Both the position numbers and the translations under genes were made by a program. Below are positions 41,821-56,548 of a DNA stretch of 64,000 bases, in pieces; position 1 is the first letter of the stretch, and each line of letters opens with the position of its first letter. The stretch comes from Geodermatophilus pulveris. Lineage in GTDB: Bacteria; Actinomycetota; Actinomycetes; Mycobacteriales; Geodermatophilaceae. The stretch lies in NCBI RefSeq assembly GCF_900188375.1, contig NZ_FZOO01000002.1:248001-312000 (forward strand), in the 5' to 3' direction. The notes under the pieces are model-generated. The model saw only the letters and a program-made list of their open reading frames with translations. It was not told the DNA's origin and did no database searches.

Positions 41821-43536
41821 GTGACCACCACGACAGCACGGACGCCGGACCGGCAGGAGCCGCGACCGCAGGACGAGCCCGAGGCGCTGGCCTCCGTCGA
41901 GGGGGCCGAGGCCCCCGGCCTGCCCTCCCCGCGCGGCATGGCGCGGGGCCTGCTGGCCACGCTGACCCAGCCCCGGCCGGTGGCCCGCGAGGCCCTGCGG
42001 CTGACCCGGGACGCCGCCCGCATCCTGCGCGGCACCGGCGAGATCGCCCCCTCGCCGAAGGACGCGCGGTTCGCTGACCCCGCCTGGTCCACCCACCCCG
42101 GGTACCGCCGGCTGCTGCAGTCCTACCTGGCCACGACGGCGTCGCTGGACCGCCTGGTCGCCGACTTCGAGGCCGGCGGCGCGGACTGGCGCGAGGTCGA
42201 GCAGGTGCGGTTCGTGCTCACCGCGCTGACCAGCGCGATGGCGCCCACGAACACGCTGCTCGGCAACCCGGCCGCGCTCAAGCGGGCGTTCGACACCGCC
42301 GGGCTCAGCCTGGCCCGCGGCACCCGCAACGCGCTGCGCGACCTGGTGCGCAACGGTGGCATGCCCGCTCAGGTCGACCGCAGCGCCTTCACCGTGGGCA
42401 CGGACCTCGGGGTCACCCCGGGCGCGGTCGTGCACCGCGACGAGGTCATCGAGCTCGTCCAGTACACGCCGGCGACGGACACGGTGCGGCAGCGGCCGCT
42501 GGTCATCGTGCCGCCGCCCATCGGCCGCTTCTACTTCCTGGACCTGCGGCCGGGGCGCAGCCTGGTCGAGTACCTGGTCAGCCGCGGGCTGCAGGTGTTC
42601 ATGGTCAGCTGGCGCAACCCGACCCCCGAGCAGGCCGAGTGGGGTTTGGACACCTACGCCGGTGCCGTCGTCACCGCCGTCGACGTCGCCCGGGAGGTCA
42701 CCGGCTCCGAGGACGTCACCACCCTCGGCCTGTGCGCCGGCGGCCAGGTGATGACGACGGCGCTCAACCACCTCGCGGCGACCGGCGACGACCGGGTCCG
42801 CGCCGCCGGCTACGCGGTGACCCTGCTGGACTTCTCCGGGCGGGCGCCGCTGGGCGCCTTCTCCGGCCCGCGGCTGCTGGACCTCGCCGGGCGCAACTCC
42901 CGCCGCCGCGGGGTCATCACCGCCCGGCAGATGGGCTCGGTGTTCACCTGGATGCGCCCCGACGACCTGGTCTTCCCCTACCTGGTGCGCCAGTGGCTGA
43001 TGGGCGAGGACCCGCCGGCGTTCGACATCCTCGCCTGGAACGCCGACGGCACCAACCTGCCCGCCCGGCTGCACGAGCAGTTCCTGGAGATCTTCGCCGG
43101 CAACGCGCTGGTCCGGCCAGGAGCGATGCGGGTGCTCGGCACGCCGGTGCACCTGAGCCGGATCACCGTCCCCACCTTCGTCACCGGCGCGCTCACCGAC
43201 CACCTCACCCCGTGGGACGGCTGCTACCGCACCACCCAGCTGCTGTCCGGCCCGAGCACCTTCGTGCTCAGCAGCAGCGGGCACATCCAGAGCCTGGTCA
43301 ACCCCCCGGGCAACCCCCGCTCGCGCTACTGGACCGGCGGGGAGCCCGGCCCGGACCCGCACGCCTGGCGGGCGGCGGCGCAGGAGCACACCGGCAGCTG
43401 GTGGGAGCCGTGGTCGGAGTGGGCGATCGGGCACTCCGGCGCGGAGGTGCCCGCGCCCGCGGCCCTGGGCAGCGCGGCCCACCCGCCGCTGGAGCCGGCC
43501 CCCGGCTCCTACGTCCGGGACCGCGTCCCGGGCTGA
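41821..43536 (+). CDS. phaC: Polyhydroxyalkanoate synthase (PHA synthase 1)
   Basis: A 571-residue PhaC of class I/II type that polymerises 3-hydroxyacyl-CoA into granules. The lipase-like box is LGLCAGGQ with the nucleophile Cys305. Asp460 in GALTDHLTPW and His488 in SSSGHIQSL complete the triad. FYFLDLRPGRSLVEYLVSRG and FMVSWRNP are family signatures, and the N-terminal 100 residues are the usual helical domain. GTG 41821 has GGGAGA upstream. No phasin or PhaB is adjacent. A second PhaC lies at 60.3-62 kb. Confidence 0.92.
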   Translation: MTTTTARTPDRQEPRPQDEPEALASVEGAEAPGLPSPRGMARGLLATLTQPRPVAREALRLTRDAARILRGTGEIAPSPKDARFADPAWSTHPGYRRLLQSYLATTASLDRLVADFEAGGADWREVEQVRFVLTALTSAMAPTNTLLGNPAALKRAFDTAGLSLARGTRNALRDLVRNGGMPAQVDRSAFTVGTDLGVTPGAVVHRDEVIELVQYTPATDTVRQRPLVIVPPPIGRFYFLDLRPGRSLVEYLVSRGLQVFMVSWRNPTPEQAEWGLDTYAGAVVTAVDVAREVTGSEDVTTLGLCAGGQVMTTALNHLAATGDDRVRAAGYAVTLLDFSGRAPLGAFSGPRLLDLAGRNSRRRGVITARQMGSVFTWMRPDDLVFPYLVRQWLMGEDPPAFDILAWNADGTNLPARLHEQFLEIFAGNALVRPGAMRVLGTPVHLSRITVPTFVTGALTDHLTPWDGCYRTTQLLSGPSTFVLSSSGHIQSLVNPPGNPRSRYWTGGEPGPDPHAWRAAAQEHTGSWWEPWSEWAIGHSGAEVPAPAALGSAAHPPLEPAPGSYVRDRVPG

Positions 43537-43597
43537 CCCGGCCGGCGGGTGCCGGCGGCCGGGGTGCACCGGTCGGCGGGCGGGCCGGGACGTCTGC

Positions 43598-43616
43598 TTA
43601 GGTGAGGCTGCCCTAA
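43598..43616. promoter_or_regulatory. DtxR/IdeR iron box
   Basis: TTAGGTGAGGCTGCCCTAA matches the 19-bp DtxR/IdeR consensus TTAGGTTAGGCTAACCTAA at 16 of 19 positions, with near-perfect dyad ends. It lies 43 bp upstream of the siderophore-binding lipoprotein gene, so that gene should be repressed in iron-rich cells. Confidence 0.8.
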
Positions 43617-43659
43617 GCCACGCGGGCCGGCCGGTCCGCCCCTGCCCGGAGGAGACACC

Positions 43660-44607
43660 GTGCGCCTGCGCTCGCTCACCACCGCCCTCATCGCCGCGAC
43701 GGCCCTCTCCGCCTGCGGCACCGCCGCCGAGGACACCGCCGACGACACCTCGGAGGCCGCCCAGGCGACCACCGCCCCGGAGACCCGGTCGGTCACCCAC
43801 GTCCTCGGGACCACCGAGGTCCCGGCCGACCCCCAGCGGGTGGTCACCCTGGACACCCCGCACCTGGACACCGCGCTCTCCCTCGGCCTCACCCCGGTCG
43901 GCTCGGTGCAGTCCGACGTCGCCACCGGCCTGCCGGCCTACCTGGGCGACCGCGCGCAGGGCATCGAGCTCGTCGGGACCATCGAGGAGCCCGAGCTGGA
44001 GGCCGTCGCCGCGCTGGAGCCGGACCTGATCCTGTCCTCGAGCGTGCGGCACGAGCAGATCTACGACCAGCTCAGCGCGATCGCACCCACCGTCTTCACC
44101 GACTACACCGACGGCTGGCGGGCGATGTTCACCACCACCGCGGACACCCTCGGCCGGGCCGCCGACGGCGAGGAGGCGCTGGCCGGCTACGACGCGCGCG
44201 CCGAGGAGGTCGGCGCGGCCGTGGGCGCCGCGGGCGCGACCGCGTCGATCGTGCGCTTCCTGCCCGACGAGACGCGGATCTACGGGCCGGAGACCTTCTC
44301 CGGCAGCGTGCTCACCGACGTCGGGTTCGGCCTGCCGGAGCTGGCCTACGACGAGTACTCGATGGCCTACGTCAGCGCCGAGCAGATCGACCAGGCCGAC
44401 GCCGACGTGGTCTTCTCCACCGCCTACGGCGACCCCGCCGCCACCACCCAGGCCAGCGTGACCGCCGTCTGGGACTTCCTCGAGGCCGTCCCGGACTGCG
44501 CCTTCGCGGTGGACGACGACGAGTGGATGCTCGGCATCGGCCTGATCGGCGCGGAGAACGTCCTGTCCGACGTCGAGACGCTGCTGGCCGACGGCACCTG
44601 CCTCTGA
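43660..44607 (+). CDS. Iron-siderophore ABC transporter substrate-binding lipoprotein
   Basis: A 315-residue FecB/FepB-like binding protein. The lipobox is LSAC with Cys19 as the lipidated residue, followed by an acidic linker. ADPQRVVTLDTPHLDTALSL, LEPDLILSSSVRHEQIYDQL and RIYGPETFSGSVLTDVGFGL are typical of the type III fold. It would capture ferric siderophores outside the membrane and hand them to a permease that is not in the window. GTG 43660 has GGAGGAG upstream. A DtxR/IdeR box precedes it and a hairpin follows its stop. Confidence 0.92.
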   Translation: MRLRSLTTALIAATALSACGTAAEDTADDTSEAAQATTAPETRSVTHVLGTTEVPADPQRVVTLDTPHLDTALSLGLTPVGSVQSDVATGLPAYLGDRAQGIELVGTIEEPELEAVAALEPDLILSSSVRHEQIYDQLSAIAPTVFTDYTDGWRAMFTTTADTLGRAADGEEALAGYDARAEEVGAAVGAAGATASIVRFLPDETRIYGPETFSGSVLTDVGFGLPELAYDEYSMAYVSAEQIDQADADVVFSTAYGDPAATTQASVTAVWDFLEAVPDCAFAVDDDEWMLGIGLIGAENVLSDVETLLADGTCL

Positions 44608-44625
44608 GCGCCCCGGTCCGGGCGC
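44608..44625 (+). terminator. Hairpin after the lipoprotein gene
   Basis: GCGCCC and GGGCGC pair over a 6-base loop, starting on the base after the stop codon. No T-run. Confidence 0.4.
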
Positions 44626-45042
44626 GGCCACCCCCTGGACCCAGGACCCCGGCGCACGCCTCGGCTGCCGGAGCGCGCCGACGCGGTGCTGGTCCGCTGG
44701 CCGGCGGCCCAGATGGCGCACAGCATCACCAGCGCCGTCCTCGCCGGGCACTCCCGGTTCCTCGCCGGCGTCGCCGAGGAGCACCTGGGCGTCCCGGAGG
44801 ACGACTTCTGGGCGCTGGTGCGCGACGCGCTGCTCGGCTGGCGGGCCGGCCACCCCGACCGCGCCGCGGAGTTCGACGCGCTGGGCCTGCTGGCGCCGGA
44901 GGTCGGGCGGGTGGCGCTGAACCGGGAGCACCGGACCGGCGGCGGGTTCCACGACCGCGCCGAGCGCGACGCCGCGCCGGACGTCGTGCACGGCTCGGTG
45001 CCCAACCCGGTGGCCGCCGTCCCCGCGGGGGTGCCGGCGTGA
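44626..45042 (+). pseudogene. Probable remnant of an IucA/IucC-type siderophore synthetase
   Basis: The frame has GHPLDPGP near the front and, from 44686, VRWPAAQMAHSITSAVLAGH, VPEDDFWALVRDALLG and GLLAPEVGRVALNREH, ending VPNPVA. The head resembles the GHPxHP motif of IucA/IucC NIS synthetases, and the tail their C-terminal ferric-reductase-like domain with the 'K/N.R...PNPL' end. About 400 intervening residues are missing, so this looks like an internal deletion. Its stop overlaps the start of the glutamine synthetase gene (GTGA). The family call rests on short motifs only. Location behind an iron-regulated lipoprotein fits. Confidence 0.45.
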
Positions 45043-46383
45043 CCACCCTCGCGGAGCTGCGCGCCGAGGTCGACGCGGGCCACGTCGAGGAGGTCGTCCT
45101 GGCCATGCCGGACCTCGCCGGCCGGCTGCAGGGCACCCGGCTGTCGGCCCGGCACTTCCTGGACAGCACGGTGACCGAGGGGTTCGGCGCCTGCACCTAC
45201 CTGCTGACCACCGACGTCGACACGGCCGTCACCGCGCCGTCGCCCGGGCCGGACCCGGAGGGCACCGGCTTCGGGGACATGGTGCTCGTGCCGGACCTGG
45301 CCACGGTGCGGCCGCTGCCGTGGGACCCGGGCACCGTGCTGGTGCTCGCCGACCCGCGGCACCCCGGCGGCGGCCCGGTGGCGGTCGCGCCGCGGCAGGT
45401 GCTGCGGGGCCAGGTGGACGCGCTGGCCGGGCACGGCCTGGTGCCGTTCGCCGGGGTGGAGCCGGAGTCCCGGGTGTTCACCGGGTCCTACGCCGACGCA
45501 GCGGCGGCCGGCTGGTCCCGGCTCACCCCGGCCACCCGCACCGGGGTGGACTACGCGCTGGTGGGCCTGGAGGGGATGGCGGCGCTGACCCGCCGGCTGC
45601 GCCGGGAGACCGTCGCGGCCGGGCTGCGGCTGGAGTCCGCCCGCGGCGAGTGCGCCCCCGGCCAGTACGAGATCGTGTTCCGCTACGACGAGGCGCTGGC
45701 CGCGGCCGACGCGGCGGCGTTCTACCGGACCCTGCCAGGCAGATCGCCCGCAGGAGGGCATGGCGCTGACCTCCATGCCTGAGTACGACGGCGCGGAGGG
45801 CAACTCCTGCCAGCTGCACGTCAGCCTCCGCAGCCCCGACGGCACCCCGGTGCTCGCCGGGGACGGCGCGCACGGCGAGTCGGCCCTGCTGCGCCGGGTG
45901 CTGGCCGGCCAGCTGGCCTGCCTGCGCGAGCTGACGCTGCTGTTCGCGCCGACGGTCAACGCCTACAAGCGGCTGCGCCCGGGCGCCTCCGCCCCCATCT
46001 CGGTCGCCTGGGGGCCGGACGACCGGCTGGCCGCGCTGCGCCTGGTCGGCTCCGGTGCGTCGCTGCGCCTGGAGCACCGGGTCCCCGGCGGCGACGCCGA
46101 CCCGCACCTGGCGCTGGCCGCGGTGCTGCTCGCCGCGCGGCACGGCATCGAGCACGACCTGCCGCTGCCCGACCCGGTGCGCGGGGCGCCCGGGCCGGAC
46201 GCGGCGACGCTGCCGGCCTCCGTGGCCGAGGCCGCCGACCTGCTCGACGGCAGCGCCGTCGCCCGCGAGGGGCTGGGCGACGCGCTCGTCGACGCGCTGG
46301 TCGCGGCGGCGCGCGCGGAGTGGGCCGGGTACACGGGGTCGGTGTCGGAGTGGGAGCGGGCCCGCTACTTCGAGCGCCGCTGA
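45039..46383 (+). pseudogene. Glutamine synthetase-like gene broken by two 1-base deletions
   Basis: A glutamate-ammonia ligase superfamily gene of the GlnA-like type used for amines. It runs from TTLAELRAEVDAGHVEEVVL to ESARGECAPGQYEIVFRYDE and ADAAAFYRTL, then the frame is lost. Some 20 bases on it continues as EGMALTSMPEYDGAEGNSCQ, then LHVSLRSPDG, NAYKRLRPGA and LRLEHRVPGG. Restoring one G near 45735 and one near 45755 gives TLARQIARREGMAL and a 449-codon gene of normal length (1345 + 2 bases). So two single G losses in short G runs, real or sequencing error, are the simplest explanation. Confidence 0.75.
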
Positions 46384-46396
46384 CCCGCGCCGCCGG

Positions 46397-47269
46397 TCAG
46401 GGGACGCCGGGCGCCCGGGCGAGCAGCGCGCGCAGCTCGGCGGCCATCGCCTGCGGGTACTGCAGCGGCACGAAGTGGGTGCCGGCCAGCACCCGCAGCC
46501 GGGAGCCGGGGACCGCGCGCGCCGCCGCGCGCACGTCGGCGACGTCGATGAGGGTGTCGTGGCTGCCCGCCACGAAGGTCACCGGGCAGCGCACCGGCGC
46601 GATGTCGAGCGGGGGGTGCTCGGCGACGGCCAGCGCCAGGTGCCGGTACCAGTGCCAGTCGTGCCGGGAGAACTCCTGCAGCACCTGGTAGAGCGCGGCC
46701 GGGTGGGCGGCCTCGCGGGCCGGGCCGAGCAGCCCGGACAGCGAGGCCAGCTGCTGCCAGGGCGGCAGGCCGGCGACGAGCACCGGCACCAGCGGGCCGA
46801 CCACCGGCAGCAGCCGGCTGCCCAGCCGCCCGGCGGACGGCCGCCACCGCCGCGGCACCCCGTAGGGGGCGAAGACCGACGCCGAGCTGCCGCCCGGGAC
46901 GCCGGCGACGGCCAGCACGGCGCGCACCCGGTCGGGTTGCTCGAGGGCCAGCTCGAAGGCCACGTTGACGCCCAGCGACCAGCCGACGACCGCGGCCGAC
47001 GGCAGGTCGAAGGCGTCGAGCACCGCGCGGGCGTCGTCGGCGTGGTCCTCCACCCGCACCCGGGTGGGGTCGGCCGGCCGCTCGGAGCCGCCCAGGCCGC
47101 GGTGCGACCAGCTGACCACCCGGAACCCGCCGTCCGGCGCGGTGACCTGCGGCCAGGCCGCGGGCGGCGCGCCCAGCCCGTTGCACAGCAGCACCGCCGG
47201 GCCGCTGCCCCCGTTGCACCAGGCGCGCAGCCGCGTCCCGTCCGCGCTCCGGACCGTCCGGCTGCTCAG
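46397..47269 (-). CDS. Alpha/beta hydrolase with a probable CTG start
   Basis: A 290-residue alpha/beta hydrolase. The nucleophile elbow is VVGWSLGVNVAF (Ser), the acid Asp is in FVAGSHDTLIDV and the His in LAGTHFVPLQYP. GSGPAVLLCNGLGAPPAAWP is the oxyanion strand. The frame is open only from just upstream of the KAS III stop and contains no ATG, GTG or TTG before conserved sequence. CTG 47269 overlaps that stop as CTGA, mirroring the GTGA overlaps upstream, so CTG is the likely start. It closes the operon of reductase, carboxylase and KAS III and may be a thioesterase or depolymerase. Confidence 0.82.
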   Translation of the reverse strand: MSSRTVRSADGTRLRAWCNGGSGPAVLLCNGLGAPPAAWPQVTAPDGGFRVVSWSHRGLGGSERPADPTRVRVEDHADDARAVLDAFDLPSAAVVGWSLGVNVAFELALEQPDRVRAVLAVAGVPGGSSASVFAPYGVPRRWRPSAGRLGSRLLPVVGPLVPVLVAGLPPWQQLASLSGLLGPAREAAHPAALYQVLQEFSRHDWHWYRHLALAVAEHPPLDIAPVRCPVTFVAGSHDTLIDVADVRAAARAVPGSRLRVLAGTHFVPLQYPQAMAAELRALLARAPGVP

Positions 47270-49220
47270 CCGAAGGCCTCCTGCACGCCGTCGGAGCCCT
47301 GCGCGGACCCGTTCGGCTCCCGCACGGCCGGCGCCGACGCGCCGTCCTGCGGCACCGGGGCGGACTGCACCGCGACGACGGCCGGGTCCACGCGCATCAC
47401 CGCGTAGCCGGCCACGGCGCCCGCGCCGAAGCCGGGCGCGAACACCCGCAGCGGCGCGGTGATGACGCCGTCGCGCACCGCGTCGTGGATGGCCAGCGGG
47501 ATGCTCGCCGAGGAGGTGTTGCCGACCCGCTCGATGTTGAAGTAGAGCTGGTCGGCGGTCAGCCCGGCCCGCTCGGCCAGGCCGATCACCATCGTCTTGT
47601 TCGCCTGGTGCGGCACGATCAGCTCGACGCTGTCCAGCAGCGAGCCCTCCCCGCCGTCGGGGTGCGGCAGCGCGGAGATCTCCTCGATCATCTGGGTCAG
47701 GTAGCGGCCGGCCAGCGCCTTCACCTGCGGCCCGAACACGGTGATGTTGTTGTCGAACTCCGGGTTGGGCCACAGGATCGAGTTGACCTCGCTGGCCGGG
47801 CCGCTGGCGTAGGTCTTCATCACGTCGAAGTCGGTGCCGGCGCCCTCCGGGGCCGGGCCGACCACCAGGCCCGCGGCGCCGTCCCCGAAGATCATCCGCG
47901 ACGTCCGGACGTTGCCGATCTTGTCGGAGAACTTCTCCACGCAGACGACCAGCACCGGCCGCTCCACCTCCTGCAGCAGCCGGGTGGCCTCGGCGACGCC
48001 GTAGGGCATGCCCGCGCAGGCGGCGATGATGTCGTAGGCGGCGTAGACCTGGTGCATGCCGAGCTGGCCGCACAGGTAGGTGGCCAGCGACGGGATGAGC
48101 CGGGAGCTGGTGCAGGTGGCGACCAGCACCGCGCCGATCTCCTCGGGCTCCCGGCCGGCCTTGGCCAGCGCCGCCTCCGCGGCCTGCAGGGCCAGCTCCT
48201 CCAGCGGCAGCGAGCTGTAGCGGCGCTGCTCGATGCCGGTCTTGCTGCTGATCTCCTCGGCGCTCATCGGCGACCAGTTGTAGGCGGTGTTGCGGATCAG
48301 GTCCTCGTTGCTGCAGGCCTGGTCGCCGTGCACCGCCGCCAGCGCCTCCAGCCGCGGCAGCACGTCGAACCGCTGCCGCACGTCGACCGCCGGGTAGGGC
48401 CGCACCGGCGGGCGGGACTCCCGGGCGGTGGGCGCGTGCCGCGGCGCGGCCTGCGCGCGCAGCCGGCGCAGGAACGCCCGCACCTCCTTGTCCCGCGGGT
48501 GGAAGGCGACCACCCAGTCGTCGTCCCTGAGGTCACCGGCCGCGGCCAGCTCCACCTTGGACCGCTCCCACGGGTACTGGTTGTGCAGCACCATCGCCCA
48601 GCGGTGCAGCGCGGTCAGCTCGGGCACGTCCTCGTCGACGTCGAGGATGTCGTCGTAGTCGTAGACCGGGTAGTCCGGGTCGTAGTCGGGCAGCCGGAAG
48701 GTCAGGTTGCCGGGCTGCTCGAGGAACTCCGCGACCGTGGGCTTGACGGCCGGCAGCGTGGAGGCGTGGTGCCGGCGGTTGGCGAAGACGTCGAAGAGGA
48801 CCTCGAAGACCCGGTCCTCGCACGGGCTGTCCCACCGCGACGGCAGCTGCGGGTAGGCCTGCTGCACGCCGGAGACCTTGGCCTCGCCGTCCTCCCACGG
48901 CTCCAGCACGGGCAGGAACACGTCGGAGCGGCTGCGCGGCAGGTCGCGCCAGCGGGTCGGCCGCTTCTCGTACATGGTGATCGAGAAGCGGTTGGCCCAG
49001 AACAGGTTGAGCGCCATGTCGCGCATCAGGTCGTACCGGGTGGCGTAGCCGCCGGTGCGGACGCGCTCGAGGATCTCGGTGCCGCTGGGGGCCTTGGTCT
49101 CGAAGTCCCGACGGATGACGCTGTCGAGCTGCTCGAGGGTCTCCATGGTGGAGAAGTCCAGCTCCGGGATGATGTTCGAGGGGAACACCATGCGGCCGTG
49201 CCGGTTCAGGACGAAGGCGT

Positions 49221-49224
<4 letters not shown>
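47266..49224 (-). CDS. KAS III (FabH-like) ketosynthase with 300-residue N-terminal extension
   Basis: A 652-residue protein. Residues of about 300-640 are a complete 3-oxoacyl-ACP/CoA synthase III with Cys403 in IIAACAGMPYG, His539 in VPHQANKTM and Asn569 in ERVGNTSSAS. That is the Cys-His-Asn set that condenses acyl-CoA with a malonyl donor. The first 300 residues (VFPSNIIPELDFSTMETLEQ, LFWANRFSITMYEKRPTRWR, YDPDYPVYDYDDILDVDEDV) match nothing I know. Ordinary FabH is about 320 residues long. GTG 49224 overlaps the carboxylase stop (GTGA). With malonyl-CoA made by the gene before it, it could make acetoacetyl-CoA as NphT7 does; this is inference. Confidence 0.85.
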
Positions 49225-54755
<5,531 letters not shown>

Positions 54756-54798
54756 CCGAGCTCTCCTCACGTCCGGTGGATCGGTGCTGGCGGCGCGG

Positions 54799-55614
54799 CT
54801 ACATGTCCAGGCCGCCGTTGACCCCCCACACCTGGCCGGTGATGTAGCCGGAGGCGTCGGCAGCCAGGAAGTGCACGACGCGGGCGACCTCCTCGGGCTC
54901 GCCGAGCCGGCCGATGGGGGTCTTGGCCTTGAGGCCCTCGAGCACCTTCTCGGGCACCGTGCCGAGCATGTCGGTGGCGGTGTAGCCGGGCGTCACGGCG
55001 TTGACGGTGATGCCCAGCCCGTCGGCCTTGCCGGCGCGCTGCACCTGCATCGCCGACTCCCGGGCCAGGGTCTTGGTCAGGCCCAGCAGGCCGGCCTTGG
55101 CCGACGAGTAGTTGGACTGCCCGATGCCGCCCATCTCGCCGATGACCGAGGAGATCATCACGATCCGGCCGCTGCCCCGCTCCAGCATGTGCTTGAGCGC
55201 GGCCTGGGACAGGTAGAAGGCGCCGGAGAGGTTGACGTCGATGACCCGGCGCCAGTCGTCGTCGGTCATCTTCAGCACCGTGCGGTCGACGGTGATGCCG
55301 GCGTTGTTGACCAGGATGTCCAGCCGGCCGTGCTGCTCGATGACCTCGGCGACGGTGCGCCGGCAGTCGTCGGGGTTGGCGATGTCGCCGCGGTGCACGC
55401 TCACGCTGCTGTCCGGGTAGGTCTCGGCGTACTCGGTGGCGAACGCCTCGGCGCGCTCGGTGTTGCCGCTGTAGCCGGCCGCGACGGTCGCCCCCTGGGC
55501 GGCGAAGCTGCGGCAGATCGCCGCGCCGATCCCGCGGGTGCCTCCGGTCACGAAGGCCACCCGGCCGACGAGCTTGTCACCGGTCCTGCTGGTGCGGGTC
55601 TGGGTCGCTGTCAC
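54799..55614 (-). CDS. 3-oxoacyl-ACP/acetoacetyl-CoA reductase (FabG/PhaB type)
   Basis: A 271-residue classical SDR that reduces 3-ketoacyl thioesters with NADPH. VAFVTGGTRGIGAAICRSF is the cofactor site, DILVNNAGITVD the NNAG motif, and MISSVIG with QSNYSSAKAG the Ser/Tyr/Lys triad. It ends with VNGGLDM. A 10-residue stretch QVQRAGKADGLG is inserted after the triad region. GTG 55614 has AGGAGG upstream. It is the first gene of the operon with the carboxylase (43 bp), KAS III and hydrolase, and would deliver 3-hydroxybutyryl-CoA or ACP. PhaB and FabG cannot be told apart by motifs. Confidence 0.9.
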   Translation of the reverse strand: MTATQTRTSRTGDKLVGRVAFVTGGTRGIGAAICRSFAAQGATVAAGYSGNTERAEAFATEYAETYPDSSVSVHRGDIANPDDCRRTVAEVIEQHGRLDILVNNAGITVDRTVLKMTDDDWRRVIDVNLSGAFYLSQAALKHMLERGSGRIVMISSVIGEMGGIGQSNYSSAKAGLLGLTKTLARESAMQVQRAGKADGLGITVNAVTPGYTATDMLGTVPEKVLEGLKAKTPIGRLGEPEEVARVVHFLAADASGYITGQVWGVNGGLDM

Positions 55615-56195
55615 CGGAGTCCTCCTCGGCACTGGGGAGTGCGCCTCGTTCCTGGGCCGGGCGGGCGACGACCAGGCCACCCCGTCCCGGCATCGGGTAG
55701 GGGCAGCATGGTGGGCCGGGGGCAGCACGGCAACAAGAGAACGGGACCGTCCGCGCCGGTGCGCCCCCCCGTGCCGCCGGACGGCCGGTCCGCTGCCGGG
55801 ACCGGCCTCCGGCAGCGGCCCGGCGGCCGTTCCGCCCGCGTCCCGCCTCGTGGGACGGGGCGACCCACGGCCCGCCCGCAGACGGTCGGCGGACACCCGC
55901 TCCGCCGGCGCGTCCCCGCGGGGACGTCTCCCCGGGGACGCCGGCCGGTCCCCCGGTCCGGCCGCGGGACGGGCCCCGTGGGACGGCTGCGACGCGAGTG
56001 GCCCGGTCGGGCCGGCTGCCGTGCCCGGACGCGCCGGCCGGCACGGGGGAGGGACAGATGACGCCAAGACCCGGCCCGGTTTCCTTCCACCTTGTGCCAG
56101 TGCGCTCGGGGACTCGTCTCCGTAACGTCACCTGCAGCAACCAGTTCGTACCGGTCCGTCACGGCCGGTGCGCCCCCTCCCCGAGGAGCCCCCCG
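55615..56195. other. Divergent intergenic region, PHA/carboxylase operon and whiB
   Basis: 581 bases with promoters for the fabG-type operon and for whiB. The ribosome site of whiB is GAGGAG near 56183. I see several GC-rich dyads but no confident operator, and no coding bias despite open frames on both strands. Confidence 0.45.
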
Positions 56196-56531
56196 GTGTC
56201 CGCCTTCTCCCGCCCCCACCTCTCCCTGGTCAGCGACCACTCGCCGGCCGCCGGCCGCGACGGCTCGCCGTGGACGGACCTGTCCCCCGTCGGCGACGCC
56301 TCGTGGCGCCTGGACGCGCTGTGCGCGGAGACCGACCCGGAGGCGTTCTTCCCCGAGAAGGGCGGCTCGACCCGCGACGCCAAGCGCGTGTGCAACGGCT
56401 GCGCCGTCCGCGCGGAGTGCCTCCAGTTCGCCCTCGCCAACGACGAGCGCTTCGGCATCTGGGGCGGCCTCTCCGAGCGCGAGCGGCGCCGGCTGCGCCT
56501 GGAGCAGCGCGGCAGCCGCATCAGCGCCTGA
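56196..56531 (+). CDS. whiB: WhiB-family iron-sulphur transcriptional regulator
   Basis: A 111-residue Wbl protein. Cys43, Cys66, Cys69 and Cys75 (the CNGC pair and AEC) are the four ligands of a redox-sensitive [4Fe-4S] cluster. The GIWGG turn with SERERRRLRLEQR is the sigma-factor and DNA-binding part. The sequence around DERFGIWGG matches the WhiB/WhmD (WhiB2) branch that controls septation and sporulation. GTG 56196 has GAGGAG upstream; earlier in-frame starts lack one. It is a stand-alone gene that converges with a thioesterase. Confidence 0.93.
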   Translation: MSAFSRPHLSLVSDHSPAAGRDGSPWTDLSPVGDASWRLDALCAETDPEAFFPEKGGSTRDAKRVCNGCAVRAECLQFALANDERFGIWGGLSERERRRLRLEQRGSRISA

Positions 56532-56548
56532 CCCGACCGCCCCTGCGG

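Noticed and set aside
45739..45782. Programmed frameshift in the glutamine synthetase gene
   Set aside because: No slippery heptamer or downstream pseudoknot is evident, and two separate shifts would be needed, which fits mutation or sequencing error instead.
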